A DNA stretch of 64,000 nt from Caenorhabditis remanei. Lineage: Eukaryota > Nematoda > Chromadorea > Rhabditida > Rhabditidae. Every line of letters begins with the position of its first letter. Within the stretch, counting starts at the first letter, position 1. This document shows positions 11,171 to 21,183 of this stretch, in pieces. The stretch covers positions 8,494,001 to 8,558,000 of the forward strand of contig NC_071329.1 of the NCBI RefSeq assembly GCF_010183535.1. The letters are read 5' to 3'. A program made the translations under genes and the position numbers. The notes below the pieces were generated by a model, which was not told the DNA's origin, searched no databases, and saw only the letters and a program-made list of their open reading frames with translations.

Positions 11171-13788
11171 ATGGACGATGTATTAGACAGTAGAAGGGAT
11201 CCAGGATCATCGACTGGAGAAGGTGAGAGAATCTATCCTATCAACTTTTTTTCATTTCCTGGAGATTTCAGATATAAATTCATCGTCCAGTTTGCTAGAT
11301 ATCCTAATAAAGACTGAAGAACCAAGTGATGAGACAGATCCATTGGATCAATTCGGAGACATTAGTGAAGCAGTTATAGGACAAATATCAGGATCCCTTG
11401 AAATGAGTGAAGATCTGATGCAAAATGCTCTGAAAATGTTTGGAGACGCCATGGACTACAAACCAATAACTCCAATCACTCAAAAACGGAAACGTAAGAT
11501 TATCACTTTATCTTTGGGGAAAGAAATCCGTAGGGAAAGTTGAGATTTGAAAAATGGGAGAAGGGAAAGAAACCGTATGTTAAATCAGATCTATGATTTA
11601 TAAAGCATATTATTGATAACATAAATTGAGGATATCCTATAGTTGTTCCTTAGTTCAAATTCCCATGTTCTCTTCAGCTTTCTCTTTTTGCTTCATGACT
11701 TGGTCCCATCTTTTCTTGTTGTTAGTCTTGAATTCTTGAATCATGAGGTGTTCAACTCCCCATGGAAAGCAACGAATCGGTTCCCAGGTTTGTCCACCAA
11801 CCGTCCAGGTCACAAAGAACTCCAGTTGACCGTGATGGTAGCGCATCTTTTCGATCTTCTCGACCTTAAAATACTTTTTTGAAGAAAACTTCAACTGAAA
11901 TAAATTTACATCATAAAAATCTCCATTTGCATTTTCTTCAGTGTTGGTAGAACCAGCAGCAAAGCTCGCCATTCTGAAAATTAAGATCTAGAATGTAGTT
12001 GTAGAACTCATAAAATTTGAAAAATGAGATTGTGAGAAAATCAAAAAAGTTGAGAAAGGTCGTTGAAAGTGTAAAGGTTATACATGTGGATAGACTAGCT
12101 ATAATACTCGTAGGCAGTTGAATTGAATGCTTCGATGTCTGCGTCTCCAAATCCAGAAGAGGGTCGTACAGTTATCATATAAACATTGAATACTCAGCCA
12201 ACTCTCGATAAAGCGTGATTGGCTACATACATTCTTTAGTAGTTAGATTTTAGGCCTTCATGAATATCTAGACAATTTTGAACAGAACAATTGGAAGTTG
12301 ATAACCCCAAGAAAAATATCTCAATCTGTTAAACTGAGGTATTATTATTAAATTAATTTTCAGGAATCCATCGAGAATCTCAAATAAGTGACGTCAAACC
12401 CACGCTTTCACCTCTTCCATGCCAACCAGTCGAATCTGTCAAAAAAATCCGAAAGAATGATCCCAGATCTGTGAACTGTCCTCGTTCAAACTACAGTGTC
12501 GACTATACAGAAATCTTCCAAAAGGAACAGAAAACAGATTTTCAATTCAAAACTTTTCATCAACAACTAGAAAAAGAAAGAACTCGACGAATTGACGAAC
12601 AAGTTAACAAAGATGTTGAACGTCTTTTGAATAGTGCAACTAGAATTTATGGACCGAAGGAGTGGACATCTGAAGAGAAAACCGAGTTTTCGTCATACTG
12701 TAGAAACTTGAGAACTGGATCATTGAATGAAGAAGACAGAAATAATCTTCAAAATTTCTATGCGAAAGCCTATCAGCAGGATTATCAAAGTCTATTAGGA
12801 GCTAGTTCTCCTTTGGGACAAAAAGAGGTCAAAGAGACGTTAGCTTCGAGTTCAGCTATCTGTCTTCCGATGAAAGAAGACAATCACATATTCGTAGAGC
12901 GTGTAAAACAAGAAGTTATCAACAGTATGCCGGCACCTCTCACGTTGAGTTGTCTGCTGAATCATCTCGACGAAGCTCAAAAGTATAAATTCGATCCTGG
13001 AATGAAGTATGAAAGAGAGAAACAATTTCGCTATGCTGCTACAAAAATATTCAAAAATGTTGTCAATTCTAGTAAGGATTCAGATAGTTTCTTAAATGAA
13101 AATATATTATTTCAGGGAAAATATTCACACCTGAAGACATATCTCGTGGACCTGACAATAGACGTCGGTTCGAATCAAGTGATATAAAATCACTGGTTAC
13201 TAACATAAATGGGTTAATGAATGAACAAAATAAAGTTTGGAGTCCAGATCAAGTTCAACAACTCGGCGATTACTACAATATATTTATAGAGAAACAACAT
13301 TTCAATATTGTTCAAACTAAAGATCTTGGAAAATTCCTACGAAAAATATACGGTCGATTACAGCAATATGAAATTGAAAGAGGTTTGTTTTTGAAGTTTC
13401 TCCAGTTGTGCAAAACTCCAAATTTCAGAAAATGATACTGTGTTACAAGAGAAGAGAAAATATTGGCAAGAGTACGCGAAGACACATGCACCACCTGCGA
13501 AAAAAAGTATCATATAAATGTTCTTCTTTAATAACTGATTTGTTTCAGCCCCGGGGCGTAAACCAATCAAATGGAACCATCCGGTGAGAGCATACAATAA
13601 ATCCAATGTCGACACAACAGGAGAAACTCTCGAAGAGAAGAAATTACGGAAGGCTGCTTATCTCCGTCAATGGAGACTTGGTAAGATAGCCAACCGAATC
13701 ATGTAAATATAAATGGATGATTTCAGCCCAAAAAGAGAAAAAATACTATTCGAACATGTTTGGATCAGTGGAACCTTTACAAAAGTGA
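11171..13788 (+). CDS. Unrecognised 506-residue charged protein
   Basis: Seven exons join in frame: 11171-11222, 11272-11493, 12364-13071, 13116-13382, 13429-13506, 13549-13680 and 13727-13788. The start is MDDVLDSRRDPGSSTGED. The N-terminal ~90 residues are acidic, followed by a basic KRKR patch at exon 2/3. The middle is highly charged and probably helical (QQLEKERTRRIDEQV, KEWTSEEKTEF, DEAQKYKFDPGMKYE). The C-terminus is basic (GRKPIKWNHPVRAYNK, EEKKLRKAAYLRQWRL). There is no signal peptide or membrane segment, so a nuclear or cytosolic protein is likely. I do not recognise a domain. Intron 2 (11494-12363) is unusually long for this gene and carries a chromodomain gene on the opposite strand. 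Confidence 0.8.
11655..11972 (-). CDS. Small chromodomain protein nested in an intron
   Basis: A single 105-residue exon starts with ATG one base after a TTTTCAG acceptor, consistent with trans-splicing or a 5' UTR intron. Residues about 32-75 match a chromodomain: YFKVEKIEKMRYHHGQLEFF then VTWTVGGQTWEPIRCF, with the aromatic positions Y/F, W and W expected of a methyl-lysine cage. The N-terminal ~30 residues are acidic and the C-terminus is Lys/Glu-rich. This suggests a chromatin reader. It lies entirely inside intron 2 of the plus-strand 506-residue gene. An internal GTAAATTTATTTCAG (15 nt) is too short to be an intron and reads through in frame. Confidence 0.82.
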   Translation of the reverse strand: MASFAAGSTNTEENANGDFYDVNLFQLKFSSKKYFKVEKIEKMRYHHGQLEFFVTWTVGGQTWEPIRCFPWGVEHLMIQEFKTNNKKRWDQVMKQKEKAEENMGI

Positions 13789-14261
13789 TCTACAGCACGC
13801 CGAAATATTATTTGCATCGATAACCTAACTCATTTTCTAACTCGTTTATAAATTTACACTCATTTTTTGCAAGTTCTTGTCAATAATTTCACAAATTGTT
13901 AAACTAATGATTCGTAATAAAATATAAACCAAGAAAAAAACTGAATATTTATGTTTTCCGGATTTTCAATACTATGGTCTTTTGCCAACAGTTGTAAATA
14001 TAACTATATATCTTTTTCACTATCTGTAGAAAATCTTATTTGAAAAACCGCAATTTTTCACGATTCGCGCAAAGGCTGTGGAGGCACGTTTCCCGTGTGT
14101 TTGCGCATCTTTCGTTTTTCGCCCGAGCGTATATTTTTCAACTGATTTCAAGTTTCTTTTCCAATAATAAAACTTTAAGATTCATGTAGTTCTCTTCTTT
14201 ATTTTATCGAAGTTACTTTTCTGTGCATATCAAACGACAATTTTTTCGAATTTCAGGTAAA
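13789..14261. other. Intergenic between the 506-residue gene and the NDUFA11-like gene
   Basis: Contains an AATAAA near 13917 for the upstream gene and, near 14085-14125, a GC-rich patch (TTTCCCGTGTGTTTGCGCA). The acceptor TTTCAG at 14251-14256 sits 5 nt upstream of the next ATG. Confidence 0.45.
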
Positions 14262-15755
14262 ATGGGCCACGGAGAGGAGCCATTAACCGCCACGTATAAA
14301 ACCCAAAGACCCCCATGGATCGGAATCTGGAGCGACCGTGAATAGTGAGTTTTTCGAAAACTAAAACTTCGAAAGAAAAATGGCTGAAGAAAGTTAAAAA
14401 CCGTAAAAAACATCATGTTTCTTTCAGCAAGGGTCGCCCGGATTGGTGGAAGGAGCCAGGACTCGAAGATTCAGTCGCCCGCTCCGGCAAACTCCGTCTT
14501 TACCGAGCTCGCTTCCGCGAGGAAGATCCAGATTGGTATGACCCAAAGGTAAGCTAGTTTGTTTTGGTCATCGAAAAATTCCCCCTTTCAGGTAAAAGAT
14601 GGAGAATCTCTTGCTGGACCATTCGGACTCGACTCCAAGAAGACTAAAAATCTCACCAAGAAAGGAGATCAACCTGGATATCTTGCTGATTTTCAAAATA
14701 AGGTCTACGAAGGATCCCATCAATTCAAGTCGATTGCTGAGAAATTCGGACTCAGCAAAGAACATCCAGGACTCGATGTCAGCCCAACCATGAGCGACTT
14801 GATCAAAAGTTAGAAATAAAAACTATTATCTTTTAAATTTGCAACAAATTTTCAGCTCCAAAGGGAGAATTGGGTAGAAACGCCGTTCTCACCAATTCAT
14901 GGTACCACTTTGGACCACGTTTTTTCGACACTCCTCTCAACGAAGGAGCTTTCTGGAAGGGACTTGCCGCTGCCAAGTATGCTGGAATTTTATGTAAGTT
15001 TTATTTTAAAAGTTGTAAAATATAAACGTAGGTTTCGGTTACTTCCATTTACTCAAAACGTAGAAGTCAGAATTTTTCTTACAGTGGCACCATACACCAT
15101 TCTCGAAATTCGTGCCCTTAACACCGTTTCGGTTGCTGACTTCTCGCCAAGAACATACTTGAAGGTTTGTTTTTCTGAATTATTGAAGCTTATATGGAAT
15201 CAATTTTATTTTGTCAGTTCCCGATTTATAATTTCAGAGATATCTTCAACTTGCTCCGTTCCCATTGGCTGTAGCTTTCGCATGGGGTTTCACTCTATCA
15301 GCTGCCGCAACTATCCGAAATAAAGATGATGTTAACAATCACTGGTTTGCTAGTGCTGCCGTCGGATCCACTGTTGCCACAATGAGTAAGATTTCATATT
15401 TTTTTCAAAGACACAGCATTTTTTCAACAAAAAAAAGATAACTCAGTGCACTTTTCTCATAAAAAAATTGTGATAAACCTAGAGACAGTGTGTTTTTTGT
15501 TTAGCTTTGAATAATGTAATTTTAAAATTAAAAAATTTTTATCTATGTAAATTTTCAGAGAGTAACGTCGCTCTTGGAACCTCAGCTGCTCTCTTCACTG
15601 CCATCTTGGGAGCATTCTGGCAATACCAACGACACTCCGAGACTGGACTCCAAGGAATGACCGCTCATCCACAATCAGCTGGAATCTGGGGAGGACCACT
15701 TCTCTGGCAGAAAATGCAATTCGGAGATGCCGATGTCCCAAAGACTCGATACTGA
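14262..15755 (+). CDS. nduf-11: NDUFA11-like complex I membrane subunit
   Basis: The C-terminal half matches NDUFA11, a Tim17-like membrane-arm subunit of mitochondrial NADH:ubiquinone oxidoreductase. Exons are 14262-14344, 14428-14548, 14592-14808, 14856-14993, 15085-15164, 15238-15385 and 15559-15755, giving 327 residues. The hydrophobic part spans about residues 165-305, with LLAPYTILEIRALN, LAPFPLAVAFAWGFTL, then RNKDDVNNHWFASAAVG and SNVALGTSAALFTAILGAFW. The first ~160 residues are a charged extension (KGRPDWWKEPGLEDS) not found in the ~140-residue mammalian protein. A TTTCAG acceptor 5 nt before the ATG suggests trans-splicing. The family is fairly sure; the symbol is from memory of this locus. 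Confidence 0.85.
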
Positions 15756-16088
15756 TTTATAACGTTTCATGTTTCGATTTTTAGCTTCGATTCTACAACC
15801 ATGTAAAAGATTTTTAGTTTCCGAAAAAGAAGCAATTAGTAATGTTTTTTTCTTGCACTTTTTAAAATAAAATTCAGCGGTTATGAAAGATGTGAACAGC
15901 TCTCGAGTCTTGTTTTCATGAACGATGTGAAGAAAGCCGGGCGCAGCAACAACAACAAACGGATCGATTGTTTCACACGTCTCGCTCGGAGCCGTTGTCT
16001 GGGTAACAAGAGAGACGGAGGGAGGGCTTTTGGGGGAAAAGAAGAAGGGATACGCGCCTTGGCACACACTCATACATTATTCTTACCA
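15756..16088. promoter_or_regulatory. Intergenic 3' end of the NDUFA11-like gene and lgc-20 upstream region
   Basis: An AATAAA near 15868 probably ends the NDUFA11-like transcript. From about 15930 the DNA is more GC-rich (GCCGGGCGCAGCAAC) and likely contains the lgc-20 promoter. No specific factor site is claimed. Confidence 0.4.
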
Positions 16089-18496
16089 ATGAAGACGTCG
16101 AGATTTCTTTTGCTCTTCGGAGTACTGCTACTTATGATTCCATTTTCGGAGCAGATGATTCAGTGTAGATATACAAAGAATTTAACAAACAGAGCAGATG
16201 GTAAGTAGACTGAATTGATTCAATCAAAACTCGGAAATCCATCTGTTAAAACTCAGTTTTCAATGCTTTAATCGCGACGAGTATCGTCGGAACGATCAGA
16301 TAGCGTTACTACACTTGACAATTATTTTCAGTTTCCAGAACTAAAATTTCTTCGGTTGCGACGTAGTACTCTTTCTCTTTGCTCACGAATTCTCATAGAC
16401 TCGTGACTCAATTCAAGCATAAACAACCTTCTGATCAGCTTATGATTCATTTGATTTGAAACTTGAAATCTCAGAAATCACACGAAAAATCTAATATTGA
16501 ATATGAAATTCAACAAAAAAGAGTTCGAAATAAGATTTCCTTATTTTTATTGGATGAAATTCGAAATAATTGTTGGTTTTCCAGGAGGCGACGAGCATTG
16601 TCTCTTTTATTATCTACTCAATCGTGAATATGAAGAAACGAGTAATGTTAACTCATTGAGTACGATGCCACCGAAAACAGATGAAATGAAGATTACAGTA
16701 ATCATACAATTCTCTTTTTTTTCTTCTTGAACTCCTTTTTTCAGATCGAAAACGTGATTGTCAAATATGTCGAATTGGTTAAAGGATCCAGTTATCAGTT
16801 CAATGTCTTCGGTGATATTTATTTGGTAATCATCTATTTCAGGCTGAAATTACACCAAACGTTTTTTTAAAGAACTGGAAAGATGAGCGTCTGAAGTGGG
16901 ACAAAAAGGGCGAATTCGAGAATTACGATCATCTTTTTATTTTCAATTCGAGTGCAATCTGGATACCTCATATTATTGATCACACGTATGTCCCATGATT
17001 TAGTTGAGAAGAAATATTTATGTCATTTCGAAATATCTCGTTGAGTTTTGAGAAACTCAAAAGTACAAACTTAAAATAGACCTATAATTATAAGTTGGTA
17101 AAGTTGAAGCCAACAATTTTATCAACTCTGTAATCAACCTTTTTAGAGAAGAGTTTCTGAAATGGGTCTAAATTTAGAAAATTTTAGCGATCTGCTGATT
17201 GATCCTTGACGATTACGGTAGATACAGTAACCCGGAATCTCAAGTCATGCTATGGGTTTCAGTGAAAAGTTAAAAATAATAATATGCCACTACATCTTAA
17301 TCGAACTCTGTGTATTTCAGACTGTGTTCTGACGGAGAATGCAGTTCGTCAGTTGATGACATCGACGTCTATGATGACGGAACTGTGTATGCGAGAATTC
17401 AGTTCAGATATCTCGCCAGTTGTGCAGTTGACTACAAAAAGTAAGGATGCAGTTTACGTTCTGATTACCACACGTTTGTTTTCAGATTCCCCGAGGAAGA
17501 CGACAGTTGTTGTATCTTCTTCACAGCATTCGAAACAAATGTCGAACGAACCAAATTTGAAATTGAAGGAAAATCGAAAGAAAAGTTGAACAGACCAGTT
17601 TATTCTCAGAAAATGTATGAAAAAGAGGAGAAACTAAACGAGGTTGCACACGAACACTCTCCATGGGTTGTTGTTGAGCGGACGCTGAGTGTCGCTCACC
17701 TCGGAGGAATTGAGACTTTGGAAGTGTTGCAAGTCTGTATAAAAGCAGAGAAACAGATGAGTACAGTAAGAGTTGCACTCCTGTTTCCAGTTACTCTCGC
17801 TACGTATGTTATGCTGGTGAGTTGGTATTGGAAACCACTCAGATAAATTCCTTGTGTTCAGGCATCTCCACTCTTCGGAGACCTCCGAACTCAAATCTTT
17901 GTGAAACTTTTTACCCTTCATATCCAAACTATTTGCTTTCTTTACCTCTGTACCATCACTCCATTAAATGGATTCTTGGGAGTTCGACCGAGAATTTGTT
18001 GGTTTTCTGTTCCTGTAGTCTTTTATTCTCAACAAAATTCCAGATATCTTCTACGAGTTGGTCTTCACAATCAGTTTCATGAGTATTCTGGTTACCCTCG
18101 TCGTCATGGCTCTCAGTCGTGTCAAACGGAACGTCCCCCCTTCTCATCGTCTCTTCCTTTCTGCAAAACTGGTCTGTTTTCAGCATTAGGATGAGTCACG
18201 AATACTTTTTTTTTCAGATTAACCGCGTCGTCTGCTGCATTGAGCCCGAAAGATCCGATGCCTATCATCGTTACGTCGAGGAAGAGAATCCAGAGCAACG
18301 AGCTTCGAACGAGGTAAATGAGTCTGTGATTAGACGTGGTGCCGAGGTAGATCATCTCATGATTTACACTAGATAATCCTGATTTCAGCTCGATTACACT
18401 CAGGATTGGCGTCATATATACTTGGCACTCAACAACATGTTCTCAGCTCTCATGTTTTCCGTTTTCCTCTTCATGACCTTCTTGGAGTTCTTCTAA
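16089..18496 (+). CDS. lgc-20: Cys-loop ligand-gated ion channel subunit
   Basis: This is a pentameric ligand-gated channel subunit at the plasma membrane; the ligand cannot be told from sequence. Ten exons (16089-16200, 16585-16697, 16745-16825, 16873-16985, 17321-17440, 17486-17816, 17862-17997, 18044-18171, 18218-18313, 18389-18496) give 445 residues. A signal peptide (MKTSRFLLLFGVLLLMIPFS) precedes the ligand-binding domain with LNWKDERLKWDKKG and SSAIWIPHIIDH. The Cys-loop CAVDYKKFPEEDDSC has exactly 13 residues between the cysteines. Four membrane segments follow: RVALLFPVTLATYVML, FTLHIQTICFLYLCTI, FVFTISFMSILVTLVVMAL and a last one near the C-terminus. The assignment to lgc-20 rests on gene order beside sqt-1. 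Confidence 0.9.
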
Positions 18497-19166
18497 ATCT
18501 AAACGAATTGTAGAAGAGAAACACTGTTGGAAACTGAATCGGTTTCTCATCTGAAAAATAATCTCCTGATATTCCAAAAATTAATTTTCCGAATCTGTAT
18601 AATCATTTTTGCTTTTTTCGGCTACTATTTTTTTTCTCCTTGTAATTCTGAAAGAGTTGTTTTGAAACCGAGAGAGCTCACTATCAGAATTGAATTACAA
18701 TTGACATTTCGATCTCTCGATTCAGAAACCTCTGGTTTCCAGATGACCAGAATCCTTTTTCTTTATGAAGTTCTTTAAACTGTACTTTCTCTTCCCGCTG
18801 TTCCACTTTTTCCATCCGTTGTGATATCAATCTTCCCCTTCTTCCCATTCCGTTTCGTTTCCCAAACTTTCTTCTCATGCTTCTCGAATAAAACATCCCA
18901 AATAAAGGCTATCTACCCTTTTGTTTCACTCATTCCACAAAACGACATCCGTACTCCTTATCTCTTGTTCTTATCCAGTCCTCTCTGCGTCTCCACGTCT
19001 TCTGTACTCTCTCGTCATGCAGCCGAAAAACTTGAAAACTTTGCGGAATGATCTCAATAAAAGGAGAGAAACGAGGTAGAAATCGACAAGTCTCTGCTTC
19101 TCGGAATAAGGTGAGTCATTCAGATTTCTACTTCTGGAACTTCAATAAGTACTTTTCTATTCAGAG
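18497..19166. promoter_or_regulatory. lgc-20 3' end and sqt-1 upstream region
   Basis: Contains a candidate AATAAA near 18887 and 18902, then pyrimidine-rich sequence leading to the collagen gene. The ATG of sqt-1 follows the acceptor TATTCAG (ending 19164) by 2 nt, consistent with trans-splicing. Confidence 0.4.
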
Positions 19167-20199
19167 ATGTCTGTTAAAATAGCGTGTTATGTGACCGCTT
19201 CGGTCACCGTTGCCACCTTGATGGTTTGCTTCATGACCATGTCGACCATCTATTCTGAAGTCGATGGATTCAAGGAGCAACTCGACACTGAGATGAACGT
19301 TTTCAGAGTTAGTTTCTTTTAACACATAAACGAGATAACAGTCAATTAACCATCTATATTTTCAGGAATCCACCAATGGATTGTGGAAGGATATCGTCGT
19401 TATCGGAAGAAACAGCAAGCGTGTCCGTCGTCAATATGAGGAGACAAATGCCACTCCAACTCCACATGGAGATGGATCTCCATCTGCTCCACCAGGTTCA
19501 CCACCAGCAGTTCCACCAGTCTTCAATCAACCAAAGACTCCAAATGGAGCTAATGGAAACGGACCAACCTGCAACTGCAATGCTGATAACAAGTGCCCAG
19601 CTGGACCAGCAGGACCAAAGGGAGTTCCAGGAGTTCCAGGACTCGATGGAATTCCAGGACTTGACGGAGTTCCAGGAGTTGGAGCTGAAGATATTGCCCC
19701 ACAACGCGAGTCTGTCGGATGTTTCACTTGCCCACAAGGACCAGTTGGACCACCAGGAGCTCTCGGAAGACCAGGACCACGTGGACTTTCAGGACCAAAG
19801 GGACAAAATGGAAATCCAGGAAGAGACGGACAACCAGGGCATCCAGGAGAGCAAGGATCATCTGGACCAATTGGAAAGATCGGAGAGCCAGGACCACCAG
19901 GAGAGAAGGGACGTGATGCTGAACATCCAATTGGAAGACCAGGACCAAAGGGACAAAAGGGAGATCAAGGACCACCAGGACCACCAGGACAAAATGGACT
20001 TCACGGACCACCAGGAGAGCCAGGACCAGTTGGACCAGAGGGACCAAATGGAAAGCAAGGACGTCAAGGACCAGACGGAACCCAAGGAGAGACTGGACCA
20101 GATGGAAGACCAGGAAAGGACGCCGAGTACTGTCACTGCCCAGACAGAGCTCCACCATCAGAGGCTGTCAACGGAAACCGTGGATACAGAAACTTCTAG
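19167..20199 (+). CDS. sqt-1: Cuticle collagen SQT-1
   Basis: A cuticle collagen that shapes the body (squat/roller phenotypes in C. elegans). Two exons, 19167-19307 and 19366-20199, give 324 residues. The order is the family standard: a short N-terminal membrane segment ([20 protein letters not shown]), the conserved [14 protein letters not shown] box, a furin-type cleavage site RNSKRVRRQ, a Pro-rich stretch, the cysteine cluster CNCNADNKC, then interrupted Gly-X-Y blocks split by GCFTC, and a C-terminal YCHCPD cysteine pair followed by GYRNF. Cysteine spacing and the C-terminus match SQT-1 rather than other collagens. AATAAA follows the stop at 20213-20218; a convergent gene ends 85 bp further on. 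Confidence 0.96.
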
Positions 20200-20284
20200 G
20201 CTGTTACTTATTAATAAATTTTTTGAAAATAAAATGCCTTTCTGTTTTTTTAATTTTTCTAAATTCATTCAGAACCACAATCAA

Positions 20285-21183
20285 TCAATTGAAACAATCA
20301 GTAACCTTGATGAAAAGTTTCAAAGATCCATCGTCCCCTTCCATATCCGAAGCAACAATTTTCTTGAATTCCCGATCTTTGTTTGTGAAAGTTGACGGTG
20401 CCGACATTGAAGAAGTCGATGATTTCGACGACTCCAAAGTGGTCAAATTCTCGTAAACAGTAGTTGGAGACTTGGTTTGTGGAGGACGTGGTGGTGGTTG
20501 TTGGAATCCTTTGAGCTCTTTCGTGAGTTCATTCAAATTAACCATTGATCTCTCTTTGCGAGCCATGTTATCAGCACAAAGTTCTTCGATTTGTCTCATA
20601 GAAACTTCTTCAGAACTCTTGATGATCGAACTCGAGGTAGACGATTTGGCAGATGGAATCGAGGATGGCTGACTCAACTGAAAATTCGCAGAATCTTTTT
20701 TTGCAAAGACTCGAACTATAACTAACCGTAGTTGTACTTGTAGTCAACGTTGGAACAGTACCATATGAAGTGATGGTGGTTGGAGTAACTCCATGAACAT
20801 TAACCAATGAACTATGAGCAGAGAGCGTAGTTCGATCTTCGGTATCGGCCAAGTCACTGATGTAAACTGAGAAAATTTTTGGTTCAGGGTGGGTTCAGAA
20901 ACAGTAAAACTCACCTTTGTAAGTCATATCAAAGCTCTTATTAGACGGAACATTCATAAAAAAGTGATTGAATGTTTGTATTATATCACTTGCAGAACTT
21001 TGAACACTCTGAAAAAATGATAGATCTGGAAGGGGAAAAGAAATTGAGAGCGCTTACCTTTTGTCCGTTACGGGCGTTCATGGTTAACGTTATTTCAATT
21101 CCAACTTGATCGTAGACAATAAATTTTGATAGAGCGTGTTTTTCAGGAACTCTTTTTTTGGTTTTATCAGATGAGGGGGCCAC
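20285..21183 (-). CDS. Unrecognised Ser/Thr-rich protein, 250 residues
   Basis: Four exons (21183-21058, 21008-20915, 20866-20727, 20677-20285) join in frame. The first ~75 residues look folded and mix charged and hydrophobic residues (LSKFIVYDQVGIEITLTMNA, then QTFNHFFMNVPSNKSFDMTY). The rest is low-complexity: Thr-rich (TSYGTVPTLTTSTTT), Ser-rich (SSTSSSIIKSSEEVS), a Pro stretch (QQPPPRPPQTKS) and a basic/acidic tail. There is no signal peptide or membrane segment. It converges on sqt-1. I recognise no family; it is probably a nematode-restricted cytosolic or nuclear protein. Confidence 0.75.

Noticed and set aside
19376..20395. Long Gln/Asp/Glu-rich plus-strand ORF and antisense Ser/Trp-rich ORFs over the collagen
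   Set aside because: Out-of-frame shadows of the Gly-X-Y repeats of sqt-1.
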